A stretch of DNA of 51,441 bases, from the NCBI GenBank assembly GCA_041676645.1, contig JBAYRO010000015.1, positions 1-51,441 of the forward strand. Direction: 5' to 3'. The stretch is from JAMLIN01 sp041676645 (GTDB taxonomy: Bacteria; Pseudomonadota; Gammaproteobacteria; Burkholderiales; Burkholderiaceae_E). This document shows positions 19,784-27,057 of this stretch, in pieces. A model generated the notes under the pieces. That model worked only from the letters and a program-made list of their open reading frames with translations. It was not told where the DNA came from and ran no database searches. The position numbers and the translations under genes are program-made. Numbering within the stretch: position 1 is the first letter of the stretch; the number at the start of each line of letters is the position of its first letter.

Positions 19784-21268
19784 TCAGGCGTCCTCGTTCT
19801 CGAACCAGTGGGCTCGCGCCTTCATGATCAAGTCCTTCGCCTGCTCCTCGTCGAGCTCGGCGATCTCCAGCAATTCATCGACGGCCAGTTCGGCGAGATC
19901 ATCGCGCGTAAAGACCTTGGCATCGGCGAGCCGGGCGGCGAGGTCCCGGTCCATGCCTTCGAGGGCAAGCAGATCCTCGGCCGTCGTGCCGATCCGCTCC
20001 TCGGTTGCAATGGCCTCCGTCAGAAGGATGTTGCGGGCCCGCGTGCGCAGCTCGTTGACGGTGTCCGCATCAAAGGCCTCGATCTCCTCGAACTCGTTCG
20101 CCGGCACATAGGCGACTTCCTCGAGGCTGGTGAAGCCCTCGTCGACCAGGATATTGGCGACTTCCTCGTCGACATCGAGCTTGTGCATGAACAGCTGCAT
20201 CATCTCGGTGCGTTCGCGCTCGAGCTTCTCGGCCGATTCCTCGGCCGTCATGATGTTGATCTGCCAGCCCGTCAGCTCCGAGGCCAGGCGTACGTTGCGC
20301 CCGCCGGTACCGATCGCCAGCGCGAGGTTGTCCTCGTCGACGACCACGTCCATGCTGCGCGCATCCTCGTCGACGACGATCGACGAGACGTTCGCCGGCG
20401 CCAGCGCGCCGATCACGAACTGCGCGGGATCGTCCGACCACAGGACGATGTCGACCCGCTCGCCGGCGAGTTCGCCCGTGACCGCCTGCACCCGCGAGCC
20501 GCGAACGCCCACGCAGGTCCCGATCGGATCGATCCGGCGATCATTGGTGAACACCGCGATCTTGGCGCGCACGCCCGGATCGCGGGCTGCCGCCTTGATC
20601 TCGAGCAGGCCCTGCTCGATCTCGGGAACCTCGATCGCGAAGAGGTGCCGGATGAACTCCGGCGAGGTCCGCGACAGGAACAGCTGCGGGCCCCGACCCT
20701 CGCGGTTGACGCGGGCCACATAGGCGCGCACGCGGTCGCTGGTACGCAGGTTCTCCTTGGGAATCATCTGGTCGCGGGGCAGCCGCGCCTCGAGCTTGCC
20801 GGCTTCGATCACGGCGCCTTCCCGGTCGATCCGCTTGACGGTGCCCGACAGGATCGGTTCGTCGCGCTGCAGGAAGTCGTTGATGATCTGCTCGCGCTCG
20901 GCATCGCGGATGCGCTGCAGGATCACCTGCTTGGCAGCCTGCGCGCCGATCCGGCCGAGTTCCACGGGCTCGAGCTCCTCCTCGATGAAGTCGCCGACCT
21001 CGATTCCCGGGCTCTCCTTGCTGGCCTCGCTGTGGATGATCTGGATGTCGTGGTCCTCGAGTTCCTCGTCGGGCACGACCTGCCAGCGCCGGAACGCCTC
21101 GTAGTCGCCGCTCAGGCGGTCGATCGCCACCCGGACGTCGCTCTCTTCCTTGAAACGCTTCTTGGTCGCGGACGCGAGCGCGCTCTCGAGTGCCTCGAAC
21201 ACCGTTTCACGGCCAACGTTCTTCTCGCGCGCCAGTGCATCGACCAGCAACAGAACTTCTCGGCTCAT
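19784..21268 (-). CDS. nusA: Transcription termination/antitermination factor NusA
   Basis: NusA binds RNA polymerase and nascent RNA and modulates pausing, intrinsic termination and antitermination. The 494 aa show the N-terminal RNAP-binding domain (1-130, starting SREVLLLVDALAREKNV), an S1 domain (about 135-200), two KH domains (200-345, with the V-G-V-R-G-S-R and G-T-G-G-R-N-V-R loops), and two acidic helix-hairpin repeats at the C-terminus (365-494) as in gamma- and betaproteobacteria. A TAGGAG six bases before the ATG fixes the start. It is 9 bp downstream of rimP. In E. coli NusA feeds back on this operon through leader terminators; the hairpin before rimP is a candidate for similar control. 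Confidence 0.98.
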   Translation of the reverse strand: MSREVLLLVDALAREKNVGRETVFEALESALASATKKRFKEESDVRVAIDRLSGDYEAFRRWQVVPDEELEDHDIQIIHSEASKESPGIEVGDFIEEELEPVELGRIGAQAAKQVILQRIRDAEREQIINDFLQRDEPILSGTVKRIDREGAVIEAGKLEARLPRDQMIPKENLRTSDRVRAYVARVNREGRGPQLFLSRTSPEFIRHLFAIEVPEIEQGLLEIKAAARDPGVRAKIAVFTNDRRIDPIGTCVGVRGSRVQAVTGELAGERVDIVLWSDDPAQFVIGALAPANVSSIVVDEDARSMDVVVDEDNLALAIGTGGRNVRLASELTGWQINIMTAEESAEKLERERTEMMQLFMHKLDVDEEVANILVDEGFTSLEEVAYVPANEFEEIEAFDADTVNELRTRARNILLTEAIATEERIGTTAEDLLALEGMDRDLAARLADAKVFTRDDLAELAVDELLEIAELDEEQAKDLIMKARAHWFENEDA

Positions 21269-21277
21269 ACCGAACTC

Positions 21278-21811
21278 CTAGTTCGCCTGGGGCATCGGCA
21301 CCAGCCTAGCCCGCTCGACCTCGTCGAGCGAAAAAACCATCTTCCGACCCGTCGCCACGCCGGGCGCGGTCCACATGCCACCCGATCGCGGCGCCCGGGA
21401 ACCGCGCCGACCCGTGCCCCGCACGGGTCGCTCGACGAGTTCCAGGCCGAATCGTCCGTTCTCCTCGACCGTCAGGACGCCCTCGAAATTGCGCTGCCCC
21501 TCGAAGGGGCGACGCAGCCGGATCGTCACCTCGCAGCCCGCGAAGCGCTGGAAATCCGCCTCGTTGCGCAAGGGCCGATCGAGCCCCGGCGACGACACCT
21601 CGAGACGCTCGTAGTCGACATCCTCGACCATCAGCAGATGCGACAGCTGGTGGCTCACCTGCTCGCAGTCCTCGAGCCCGATGCCTTCGGGCGAATCGAT
21701 GTAGACCCTGAGCAGCCCGCCGGCCGCGAACTCGCAATCGACCAGCTCGTATCCCATGCCGCTGACAGTGCGCCTGATTGCTTCGACGAATGGCGCTTCA
21801 ACCGGCAACAC
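21278..21811 (-). CDS. rimP: Ribosome maturation factor RimP
   Basis: RimP binds free 30S subunits and assists early maturation of the head domain. The 177-aa product has the N-terminal alpha/beta domain (P-F-V-E-A-I-R-R-T-V...G-Y-E-L-V-D-C-E-F, L-R-V-Y-I-D, and E-V-S-S-P-G-L-D-R-P-L) and a C-terminal SH3-like barrel. A Ser/Gly/Arg-rich insertion near 135-155 makes it a little long. I start at the GTG at 21811 because GGAG stands eight bases before it and the family begins here. Taking an ATG 273 bp further upstream would turn the leader and its hairpin into protein with no family match. It heads rimP-nusA-infB-rbfA-truB-typA. Confidence 0.93.
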   Translation of the reverse strand: MLPVEAPFVEAIRRTVSGMGYELVDCEFAAGGLLRVYIDSPEGIGLEDCEQVSHQLSHLLMVEDVDYERLEVSSPGLDRPLRNEADFQRFAGCEVTIRLRRPFEGQRNFEGVLTVEENGRFGLELVERPVRGTGRRGSRAPRSGGMWTAPGVATGRKMVFSLDEVERARLVPMPQAN

Positions 21812-21830
21812 GCTTCGAACTCCGAAAATG

Positions 21831-21857
21831 AAAAATGGGCCGAGCAGCCCAATTTTT
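21831..21857 (-). terminator. Attenuator-like hairpin upstream of rimP
   Basis: On the minus strand AAAAATTGGGC, a 6-nt loop and GCCCA with a T-rich end (GGCCCATTTTTC) form a stem of five GC-rich pairs extended by A-T pairs past one bulged base. It ends about 20 nt before the rimP GTG, inside the transcript. Its position inside a leader, not after a gene, suggests conditional termination. Confidence 0.6.
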
Positions 21858-22157
21858 CGAGGAAGCTGGATTCGAAGGGGCTCTCGGGTCCGGCCGCCAG
21901 CGGCAGTCTCGACTGCCGCGCGGCCCCTGGCGGAATCGATTCCATCGCTAGCGAATGCGCACCTGCGCCAATTCGCGCCCAGGCCACTTCCACGCGCCGT
22001 TTCAACGCGCTCTCGCGCGCACCTACGCGTGTCCGCACCCGCGACAAGGATCCGACCAGCCGGCCGCCCCGACCGAAAATGCACCCCACCGCACTACCGT
22101 GCAAGCTCGCGCATTCCCGAAACTGCCCAAATAACCAGGCGACTTCTCAAGCGGGCG

Positions 22158-22163
22158 ATTATA
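22158..22163 (-). promoter_or_regulatory. -10 element of a rimP-operon promoter
   Basis: A perfect TATAAT on the minus strand, embedded in a small dyad (CGGGC-TATAATC-GCCCG). The -35 region 17 bp upstream (TTTCGT) is poor, so either an activator helps or this is a weak internal promoter within the tRNA-fMet to typA cluster. Initiation would fall near 22150, leaving a leader of roughly 340 nt. Confidence 0.45.
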
Positions 22164-22209
22164 GCCCGATTCAACCGACGACGAAACCCCGCCGAGGGGA
22201 TCGGGCGAG

Positions 22210-23691
22210 TCAGTTCGCCTGTCCGCCGCGTCGTCCACGACGCTTGGCAGCACCCGCCGGCTTGCCGCCGCGACGCTGGCCGCCGGGCGCACCGGGAGCA
22301 CCCGGTCCGCCGGCCTTGCGGCCGCCACCGCGACCGCCACGACCACCTCGGCCGCCCCGATTGCCGTTGCCGTTACCGTTGCCATTGCCGCCACCCGGCA
22401 TGTCGAGCTTGCTCGAACCCAGGCCGTCCATCGGCCCCGAGGGAAACGCGGCGCCCGGACTGCCGCCGCGACGACCGCGACGCAGCCTGCCCGGCGCACC
22501 CATGTCGCCCGCGCGCACGCTGCGGGTGATGCCTTCGAGATGCGCATCGTGCGAGGTGGGCTGCCAGTCGTCATCGAACTCCGGGCCGAGATCCTCGTCG
22601 CGCAGATCATCGAAATCGACCAGCGAGGCGCCGACATTGCCGGGCTCGGGGTCCGCCTGGCCCTCTGCGGCCGCCTGCGGGTCGCGGAGCGCGCGCCCCA
22701 GCACACCGACATCGGCCGCCGACAGTTCGGTCCAGCGACCCCGGGTCAGGCTGCTCGGCATGCCGATCGGGCCGAAGCGCACTCGCACCAGCCGGCTCAC
22801 GGTCAGGTCGACCGCCTCGAACATGCGACGAACCTCGCGGTTGCGTCCTTCGGTGAGCACCACCCGGTACCAGGCGTTGGCGCCCTCCCCGCCGAGATCG
22901 TCGATGCTCGCGAAAGCCGCATGACCATCGTCGAGCTCGATGCCGGCGAGCAGGCGCTCGCGGGTTTCATCGTCGATCCGGCCGAGGATCCGTACCGCGT
23001 ACTCCCGCTCCCAGCCGTAGCGCGGATGCATCAGCTTGTTGGCGAGATCGCCCGACGTGGTGAACACCAGCAAGCCTTCGGTATTGAAGTCGAGTCGCCC
23101 CACCGACACCCAGCGCGCGCCCTTCACCTTGGGCAGCCGGTCGAACACCGTCTTGCGCTTGCCGGGATCGCTGCGGCTACAGATCTCGCCGGCGGGCTTG
23201 TGGTAGAGCAGCACGCGGGCTGGCGCCGGACCGGCCTTGCGCTTGAGCGGGCGGCCGTTGATCCGGATCTGGTCGGTGGGGGCGATCCGCTGGCCGACAT
23301 GCGCCGGCAGGCCGTTGACGGTGACACGCCCGGCGACGATCCATTCCTCCATCTCGCGCCGCGCGCCCATGCCGGAATCGGCGAGCACCTTGTGCAGCTT
23401 CGGATGATCCTCGCCGGCCCCGGCGTCGACGCCGCGCGCCGGTCCGGAACCGCTGCCGACCGTGGCCTGCACCTCGAAGCGGGGCAGATCGTCCGGCTCG
23501 CCGGGCGCATCGCCCGCGTTCCCCGCCGCCGTGGCCTGCGGATCGCGCTGCGCGTCGCCCCGACCGCGCCTGCCTCGACCGCCACGCCGGCGACCGGAAC
23601 CGCGCGGCGGCCTGCCGCCGGTGGGCGTGGATTCACCCACCTGATCTGTTTGCGCCTGCACGTCGGCCGGCGCTTCGGTGTTTTCGCTCAT
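22210..23691 (-). CDS. rluB: 23S rRNA pseudouridine(2605) synthase RluB-like, with disordered tails
   Basis: An RsuA/RluB-family pseudouridine synthase of 493 aa. The core runs from about 95 to 340: an S4 RNA-binding domain (KLHKVLADSGMGARREMEEWI...GRVTVNG), then the catalytic domain with G-R-L-D-F-N-T-E-G-L-L (nucleophile D201) and the N-R-E-V-R-R-M-F motif. By family and context it should modify 23S rRNA position 2605, but other RsuA-family targets are possible. The N-terminal 90 residues and C-terminal 150 are low complexity; the C-tail has R-G-G boxes and a (G-N)5 run, which may add nonspecific RNA binding. It follows scpB by 54 bp, a common pairing. Confidence 0.93.
   Translation of the reverse strand: MSENTEAPADVQAQTDQVGESTPTGGRPPRGSGRRRGGRGRRGRGDAQRDPQATAAGNAGDAPGEPDDLPRFEVQATVGSGSGPARGVDAGAGEDHPKLHKVLADSGMGARREMEEWIVAGRVTVNGLPAHVGQRIAPTDQIRINGRPLKRKAGPAPARVLLYHKPAGEICSRSDPGKRKTVFDRLPKVKGARWVSVGRLDFNTEGLLVFTTSGDLANKLMHPRYGWEREYAVRILGRIDDETRERLLAGIELDDGHAAFASIDDLGGEGANAWYRVVLTEGRNREVRRMFEAVDLTVSRLVRVRFGPIGMPSSLTRGRWTELSAADVGVLGRALRDPQAAAEGQADPEPGNVGASLVDFDDLRDEDLGPEFDDDWQPTSHDAHLEGITRSVRAGDMGAPGRLRRGRRGGSPGAAFPSGPMDGLGSSKLDMPGGGNGNGNGNGNRGGRGGRGGRGGGRKAGGPGAPGAPGGQRRGGKPAGAAKRRGRRGGQAN
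22361..22390 (-). repeat. Tandem 6-bp repeat coding Gly-Asn in rluB
   Basis: Five copies of a TTGCCG-like hexamer (TTGCCG, TTGCCG, TTACCG, TTGCCA, TTGCCG on the plus strand) encode the Gly-Asn run near the RluB C-terminus. The unit keeps the reading frame, so copy-number change would lengthen or shorten the tail without a frameshift. Confidence 0.8.
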
Positions 23692-23745
23692 CAGGACTCT
23701 CGATCCTCGTTGCAGCCGCGACTGCCGGTGCAGCCGCGTTGGGGC

Positions 23746-24555
23746 TCAGGCCTCGCCGGGCGAAGCCGCCTCGTGTCTCTGGTATTCGCGATCCTCGTCG
23801 CGTTCCTCCCGATCCGGCGCAGCCGACTCCGGTGCGATCCCTTCGCCGGCCGTCGCATCACGCGCCGCGGATTCCCCGGCCTCGCCGGTCTCGGCTTCTC
23901 CGGCCTCGGCTTCTCCGGCCTCGGCTTCGACCTCGCCGGTCCCGCGCAATTCGGACCCGGTGGCTTCGGTGGCTTCGGCGCCCTCGCCGGCCTCCAGTGC
24001 CATCACCTGCTGCTCGAACAGCGAAGCACCCGACTCCTCGTCGCCGACCTCGGCGAGCGGCGGCAATTCATCGAGGGAGCGCAGCCCGAGATCATCGAGA
24101 AAGCGGCGGGTCGTGCCGAACAGCGCCGGCCGGCCGAGGACTTCCTTGTGCCCGATGACCTCGATCCAGCCCCGCTCCTCGAGGGTCCGCACGACGTTGG
24201 TCGAGACCGTCACGCCGCGGATCTCCTCGATGTCGCCCCGGGTGACCGGCTGCCGATAGGCGATGATCGCGAGCGTCTCGAGCGTGGCGCGCGAGTAGCG
24301 CGGCGCGCGCTCGTTGCCGAGCCGGTCCAGGTAGCGGGCGAACTCCGCCCGGGACTGGAAGCGCCACCCGCTCGCCACGCCGACGAGCTGCACCGAACGC
24401 CCCTGCCAGTCGACGCTCAGTTCGGCCAGCAGGCCGCGCACGGTATCGGCGGCGATCTCGTCGTCGAACAGGCGCCGGAGCATCGGCACGGTCAGGGGCT
24501 GGTCCGCGCAGAGCAACGCGGCCTCTATGATGCGTTTCGCTTCGGCGGTGTTCAT
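23746..24555 (-). CDS. scpB: Segregation and condensation protein B
   Basis: ScpB is the dimeric winged-helix partner that binds the ScpA linker in the SMC-ScpAB condensin. Two winged-helix domains cover residues 1-175, with the signature L-E-T-L-A-I-I-A-Y-R-Q-P-V-T-R-x-D-I-E-E-I-R-G-V near 92-115 and L-G-R-P-x-L-F-G-T-T near 139-148. The remaining 90 residues are an acidic Glu/Ala/Gly tail (EAEAGEAEAGEAETGEAGE and similar) with no known fold; the 269-aa length exceeds usual ScpB because of it. It starts 266 bp after the tRNA-fMet gene and precedes rluB by 54 bp. I see nothing recognisable in the tRNA-scpB gap. Confidence 0.95.
   Translation of the reverse strand: MNTAEAKRIIEAALLCADQPLTVPMLRRLFDDEIAADTVRGLLAELSVDWQGRSVQLVGVASGWRFQSRAEFARYLDRLGNERAPRYSRATLETLAIIAYRQPVTRGDIEEIRGVTVSTNVVRTLEERGWIEVIGHKEVLGRPALFGTTRRFLDDLGLRSLDELPPLAEVGDEESGASLFEQQVMALEAGEGAEATEATGSELRGTGEVEAEAGEAEAGEAETGEAGESAARDATAGEGIAPESAAPDREERDEDREYQRHEAASPGEA
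23890..23934 (-). repeat. Tandem 15-bp repeat in the acidic tail of scpB
   Basis: Three in-frame copies of a 15-bp unit (CTCGGCTTCTCCGGC on the plus strand; two exact, the third diverged at its end) encode the repeating Glu-Ala-Gly-Glu-Ala motif of the ScpB tail. Such a tract can vary in copy number between strains without a frameshift. Confidence 0.8.
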
Positions 24556-24821
24556 CGCCCGGCGGGTCCTCGAACGGCTCTGCCTGGATGGGCCGATCGC
24601 TCAGCCCCGTGCACTGGTATCCGCAATGCTTCCTCGAGTTGCATTCGATCGCGACTTCCGCGATCCGCTTGCCCCGCTGCGCAGCGACCGGCGCAATACC
24701 CGATGTCGATGATCGGTCGCAGCCGCGCTGATGCTCATGGCCCGAGGACTGGGCCCACGCACGCATCCGGTCGGGTGTGGCCTGAACTCGAGGTCAGACG
24801 GGAGGGCATTCGGGAAACGGA

Positions 24822-24898
<77 letters not shown>

Positions 24899-24911
24899 TC
24901 CGAAGGGAGAG

Positions 24912-24940
24912 ACTATACATGTTGCGCAAAGCGTCGGCAA
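24912..24940 (-). promoter_or_regulatory. Sigma-70 promoter of tRNA-fMet
   Basis: On the minus strand TTGCCG (24935-24940) is followed by exactly 17 bp and TATAGT (24912-24917), with initiation expected near 24905, a few bases before the mature tRNA 5' end. The bases between the -10 and the start are C-rich (CTCTCCC), as in many growth-rate-controlled stable-RNA promoters. Confidence 0.7.
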
Positions 24941-25003
24941 GCGCGGGGCCGGTCGCTTCACGCTCACTGCTAAACTGGCTCGCCTTCGATTCCGTCCGGA
25001 ACC

Positions 25004-25552
25004 ATGAAATACTGCTCCGTCTGTGCCCGGGAAGTCCGCCTCGCGATACCGCCCGGTGACAACCGTGAACGCTACTGCTGCGACGGCTGCGGCACGATCC
25101 ACTACCAGAACCCCAATCTCGTGCTGGGTACCATCCCGGTCTGGGAAGGACGGATACTGCTGTGCCGGCGCGCGATCGAGCCGCGCTACGGCTACTGGAC
25201 CCTGCCGGCCGGCTTCATGGAGAACGGCGAAACCACCCGCGCCGGCGCCGAGCGCGAGACCATCGAGGAAGCCGGCGCCCGCATCGAGCTGGGCGAACTC
25301 TTCTCGATGCTCGACGTCCCCCACGTCCACCAGGTGCATCTCTTCTTCAATGCCCGCATGCTCGGGCCCGAGCTCGACCCCGGCCCCGAGAGCCTCGAGG
25401 CGCGGCTGTTCACCGAAGAGGAAATTCCCTGGGACGAGATCGCCTTCCGGACGGTCGAGCGCACGCTGCGCTGGTACTTCGAGGACCGCCGCAACGGCAA
25501 CGGCAGGCTGCACGTCGATGCGATCCACTTCCATCGACGACCGGCCGGCTAG
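25004..25552 (+). CDS. NUDIX hydrolase with N-terminal zinc ribbon
   Basis: A 182-aa NUDIX hydrolase that should cleave a nucleoside diphosphate linked to another group, with Mg. The full Nudix box G-x5-E-x7-R-E-T-I-E-E-A-G starts at G70, with catalytic glutamates E85, E88 and E89. A four-cysteine zinc ribbon precedes it (C4, C7, C26, C29). This two-part layout is seen in the widespread 'NUDIX with zinc ribbon' proteins annotated as ADP-ribose, NADH or FAD pyrophosphatases; the exact substrate is not evident. It diverges from tRNA-fMet and starts a plus-strand run with aat 18 bp downstream. Confidence 0.93.
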   Translation: MKYCSVCAREVRLAIPPGDNRERYCCDGCGTIHYQNPNLVLGTIPVWEGRILLCRRAIEPRYGYWTLPAGFMENGETTRAGAERETIEEAGARIELGELFSMLDVPHVHQVHLFFNARMLGPELDPGPESLEARLFTEEEIPWDEIAFRTVERTLRWYFEDRRNGNGRLHVDAIHFHRRPAG

Positions 25553-25570
25553 CCGGGCCGCGCAGCGCCG

Positions 25571-26308
25571 ATGACCGGGCTCCAGATCGCCTGGGTCGAA
25601 CCCGGCACCCCGCTTCCCGACCCCAGCCGGGCGCTCGACGATCCACCCGGCCTGCTGGCCGCCGGGCGCGATCTCGGCGTCGCCCGCCTGGTCGAGGCCT
25701 ACTCCAGCGGCACCTTTCCCTGGTATTCGGACAAGCAGCCGGTGCTGTGGTGGTCGCCCGATCCGCGCATGGTGCTGGTGCCGGCCGAGTTCCGCCTTTC
25801 GCGATCGCTGCGCCAGCGCTGTCGCCGGATGCAGCGCTCGGGGGCCTGGACGGTGACGCTGGACACCGCCTTCGACGACGTCGTGGCCGCCTGCGCGAAG
25901 GCGGTCCGCCACAAGCAGTCCGGAACCTGGATCACGCCGCAGATGCGCCGGGCCTACGGCGGACTGCATCGGGCCGGCTTCGCGCATTCCGTCGAGATCT
26001 GGCGCCACGGCGCCGATGGCCGCCAGCTCGCCGGAGGCCTGTACGGCGTCGCGATCGGCCGGATGTTCTTCGGCGAATCGATGTTCAGTCGCGAGGCCGA
26101 TGCGTCGAAGGCCGCGCTGGCGGCTCTCGTCGACCTGCTCGGGCGCCACGGATACCCCGTGATAGACTGCCAGCAGGCTACGGCTCACCTGGCCTCGCTG
26201 GGAGCGCGTGAGATTCCCCGGTCCGCGTTCGTGCAGCTGGTGCGCGAGCAAACGAGACAGTCCGCCCCCGACTGGCGTGAGATGGTCATCGAACTCCCTC
26301 TCGCATGA
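25571..26308 (+). CDS. aat: Leucyl/phenylalanyl-tRNA-protein transferase
   Basis: Aat transfers Leu or Phe from aminoacyl-tRNA to proteins with N-terminal Lys or Arg, marking them for ClpS-ClpAP. The GNAT-like fold is recognised by G-T-F-P-W-Y-S (47-53), W-W-S-P-D-P-R (60-66), the C-A-x-x-R segment near 110, and the late G-E-S-M-F-S-x-x-x-x-A-S-K-A-A-L motif. The 245 aa length is normal. It sits 18 bp after the nudix gene and overlaps bpt by four bases (ATGA), so both N-degron transferases are made together. No clpS or clpA is in this window. Confidence 0.97.
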   Translation: MTGLQIAWVEPGTPLPDPSRALDDPPGLLAAGRDLGVARLVEAYSSGTFPWYSDKQPVLWWSPDPRMVLVPAEFRLSRSLRQRCRRMQRSGAWTVTLDTAFDDVVAACAKAVRHKQSGTWITPQMRRAYGGLHRAGFAHSVEIWRHGADGRQLAGGLYGVAIGRMFFGESMFSREADASKAALAALVDLLGRHGYPVIDCQQATAHLASLGAREIPRSAFVQLVREQTRQSAPDWREMVIELPLA

Positions 26309-27057
26309 CGCAACTCAAGGAACTCCCCTTCTCGGCGCTGCAGTTCTACTCGACTGCGCCCTATCCCTGCAGCTACCTGTCCGAGCGCCAGGCGCGTTCG
26401 CAGGTCGCCACGCCCAACCACCTCATCAACGCCGACATCTACAGCGAGCTGGTCCGGGCGGGCTTTCGGCGCAGCGGGATCTTCACCTACCGACCGCACT
26501 GCGATCGCTGCTCCGCCTGCACTCCAGTACGCCTGCCCATCGCGCGGTTCCGCCCCAATCGCAGCCAGCGGCGCGCCGGCGAGCGCCATGCCGATCTCCA
26601 TACCCTGGTGGCCCGCCTCGGCTTCTCGGTCGAACACTACCGGCTCTATCTGCGCTATCAGTCGCACCGCCATGCCGGCAGCGGCATGGACCACGACAGC
26701 CGCGAGCAATACGCCCAGTTCCTGCTCCAGAGCAAGGTCAATACGCGCCTGGTCGAGTTCCGCGATCCCGACGGCACGCTGCGCATGGTGTCGATCATCG
26801 ATGTCCTCAACGACGGCCTGTCCTCGGTCTATACCTTCTACGATCCGGATGTCGCCGGCGCGAGCTTCGGCACCTACAACATCCTCTGGCAGGTCGAGCA
26901 GTGCCGGCAGCTCGAACTGCCCTACCTCTATCTCGGCTACTGGATCGAGCAGAGTCGCAAGATGCGCTACAAGTCGCAGTTCCGCCCTATCGAAGCCCTT
27001 CGCGATGGCCAGTGGAGCGAACTCCACGCGAGCGACCGGCCCATGCCCGCTCCATGA
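26305..27057 (+). CDS. bpt: Aspartate/glutamate leucyltransferase (Bpt)
   Basis: Bpt, the bacterial relative of arginyl-tRNA transferase ATE1, adds Leu to proteins with N-terminal Asp or Glu, extending the ClpS degradation pathway. The N-terminal cysteine region (C22, and C66-x2-C69-x2-C72 in PHCDRCSACTPVR) and the R-x-N-R-S-Q-R-R motif are present, followed by the GNAT-like C-terminal half (S-V-Y-T-F-Y-D-P-D, G-T-Y-N-I-L-W-Q, Y-L-G-Y-W-I). The 250-aa size is typical. Its stop overlaps the pyrD start as ATGA, so translation is probably coupled. Confidence 0.96.
   Translation: MTQLKELPFSALQFYSTAPYPCSYLSERQARSQVATPNHLINADIYSELVRAGFRRSGIFTYRPHCDRCSACTPVRLPIARFRPNRSQRRAGERHADLHTLVARLGFSVEHYRLYLRYQSHRHAGSGMDHDSREQYAQFLLQSKVNTRLVEFRDPDGTLRMVSIIDVLNDGLSSVYTFYDPDVAGASFGTYNILWQVEQCRQLELPYLYLGYWIEQSRKMRYKSQFRPIEALRDGQWSELHASDRPMPAP

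Larger units (their letters stand above)
21812..22209 (-). other. Long 5' leader of the rimP operon
   Basis: The 398 bp between rluB and rimP have no convincing gene. In minus-strand order they hold a weak GC hairpin just after rluB (CCCC, 5 nt, GGGG, then TTTC), a perfect -10 hexamer, about 310 nt of untranslated RNA, and an attenuator-like hairpin ending about 20 nt before the rimP start. A segment near 22122-22131 (TTTGGGCAG on the minus strand) nearly copies the 5' arm of that hairpin and could compete for its 3' arm. A rimP-leader attenuator has been described for proteobacteria; whether this one matches that family cannot be told by eye. Confidence 0.5.

Noticed and set aside
21812..22084. 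N-terminal extension of RimP by 91 residues
   Set aside because: The extension has no family match, would translate the terminator-like hairpin, and the GTG at 21811 has a well-placed GGAG.
24556..24821. Gap between tRNA-fMet and scpB searched for a second tRNA, small gene or terminator
   Set aside because: No cloverleaf, no framed ORF with a ribosome binding site and no T-tailed hairpin were visible.
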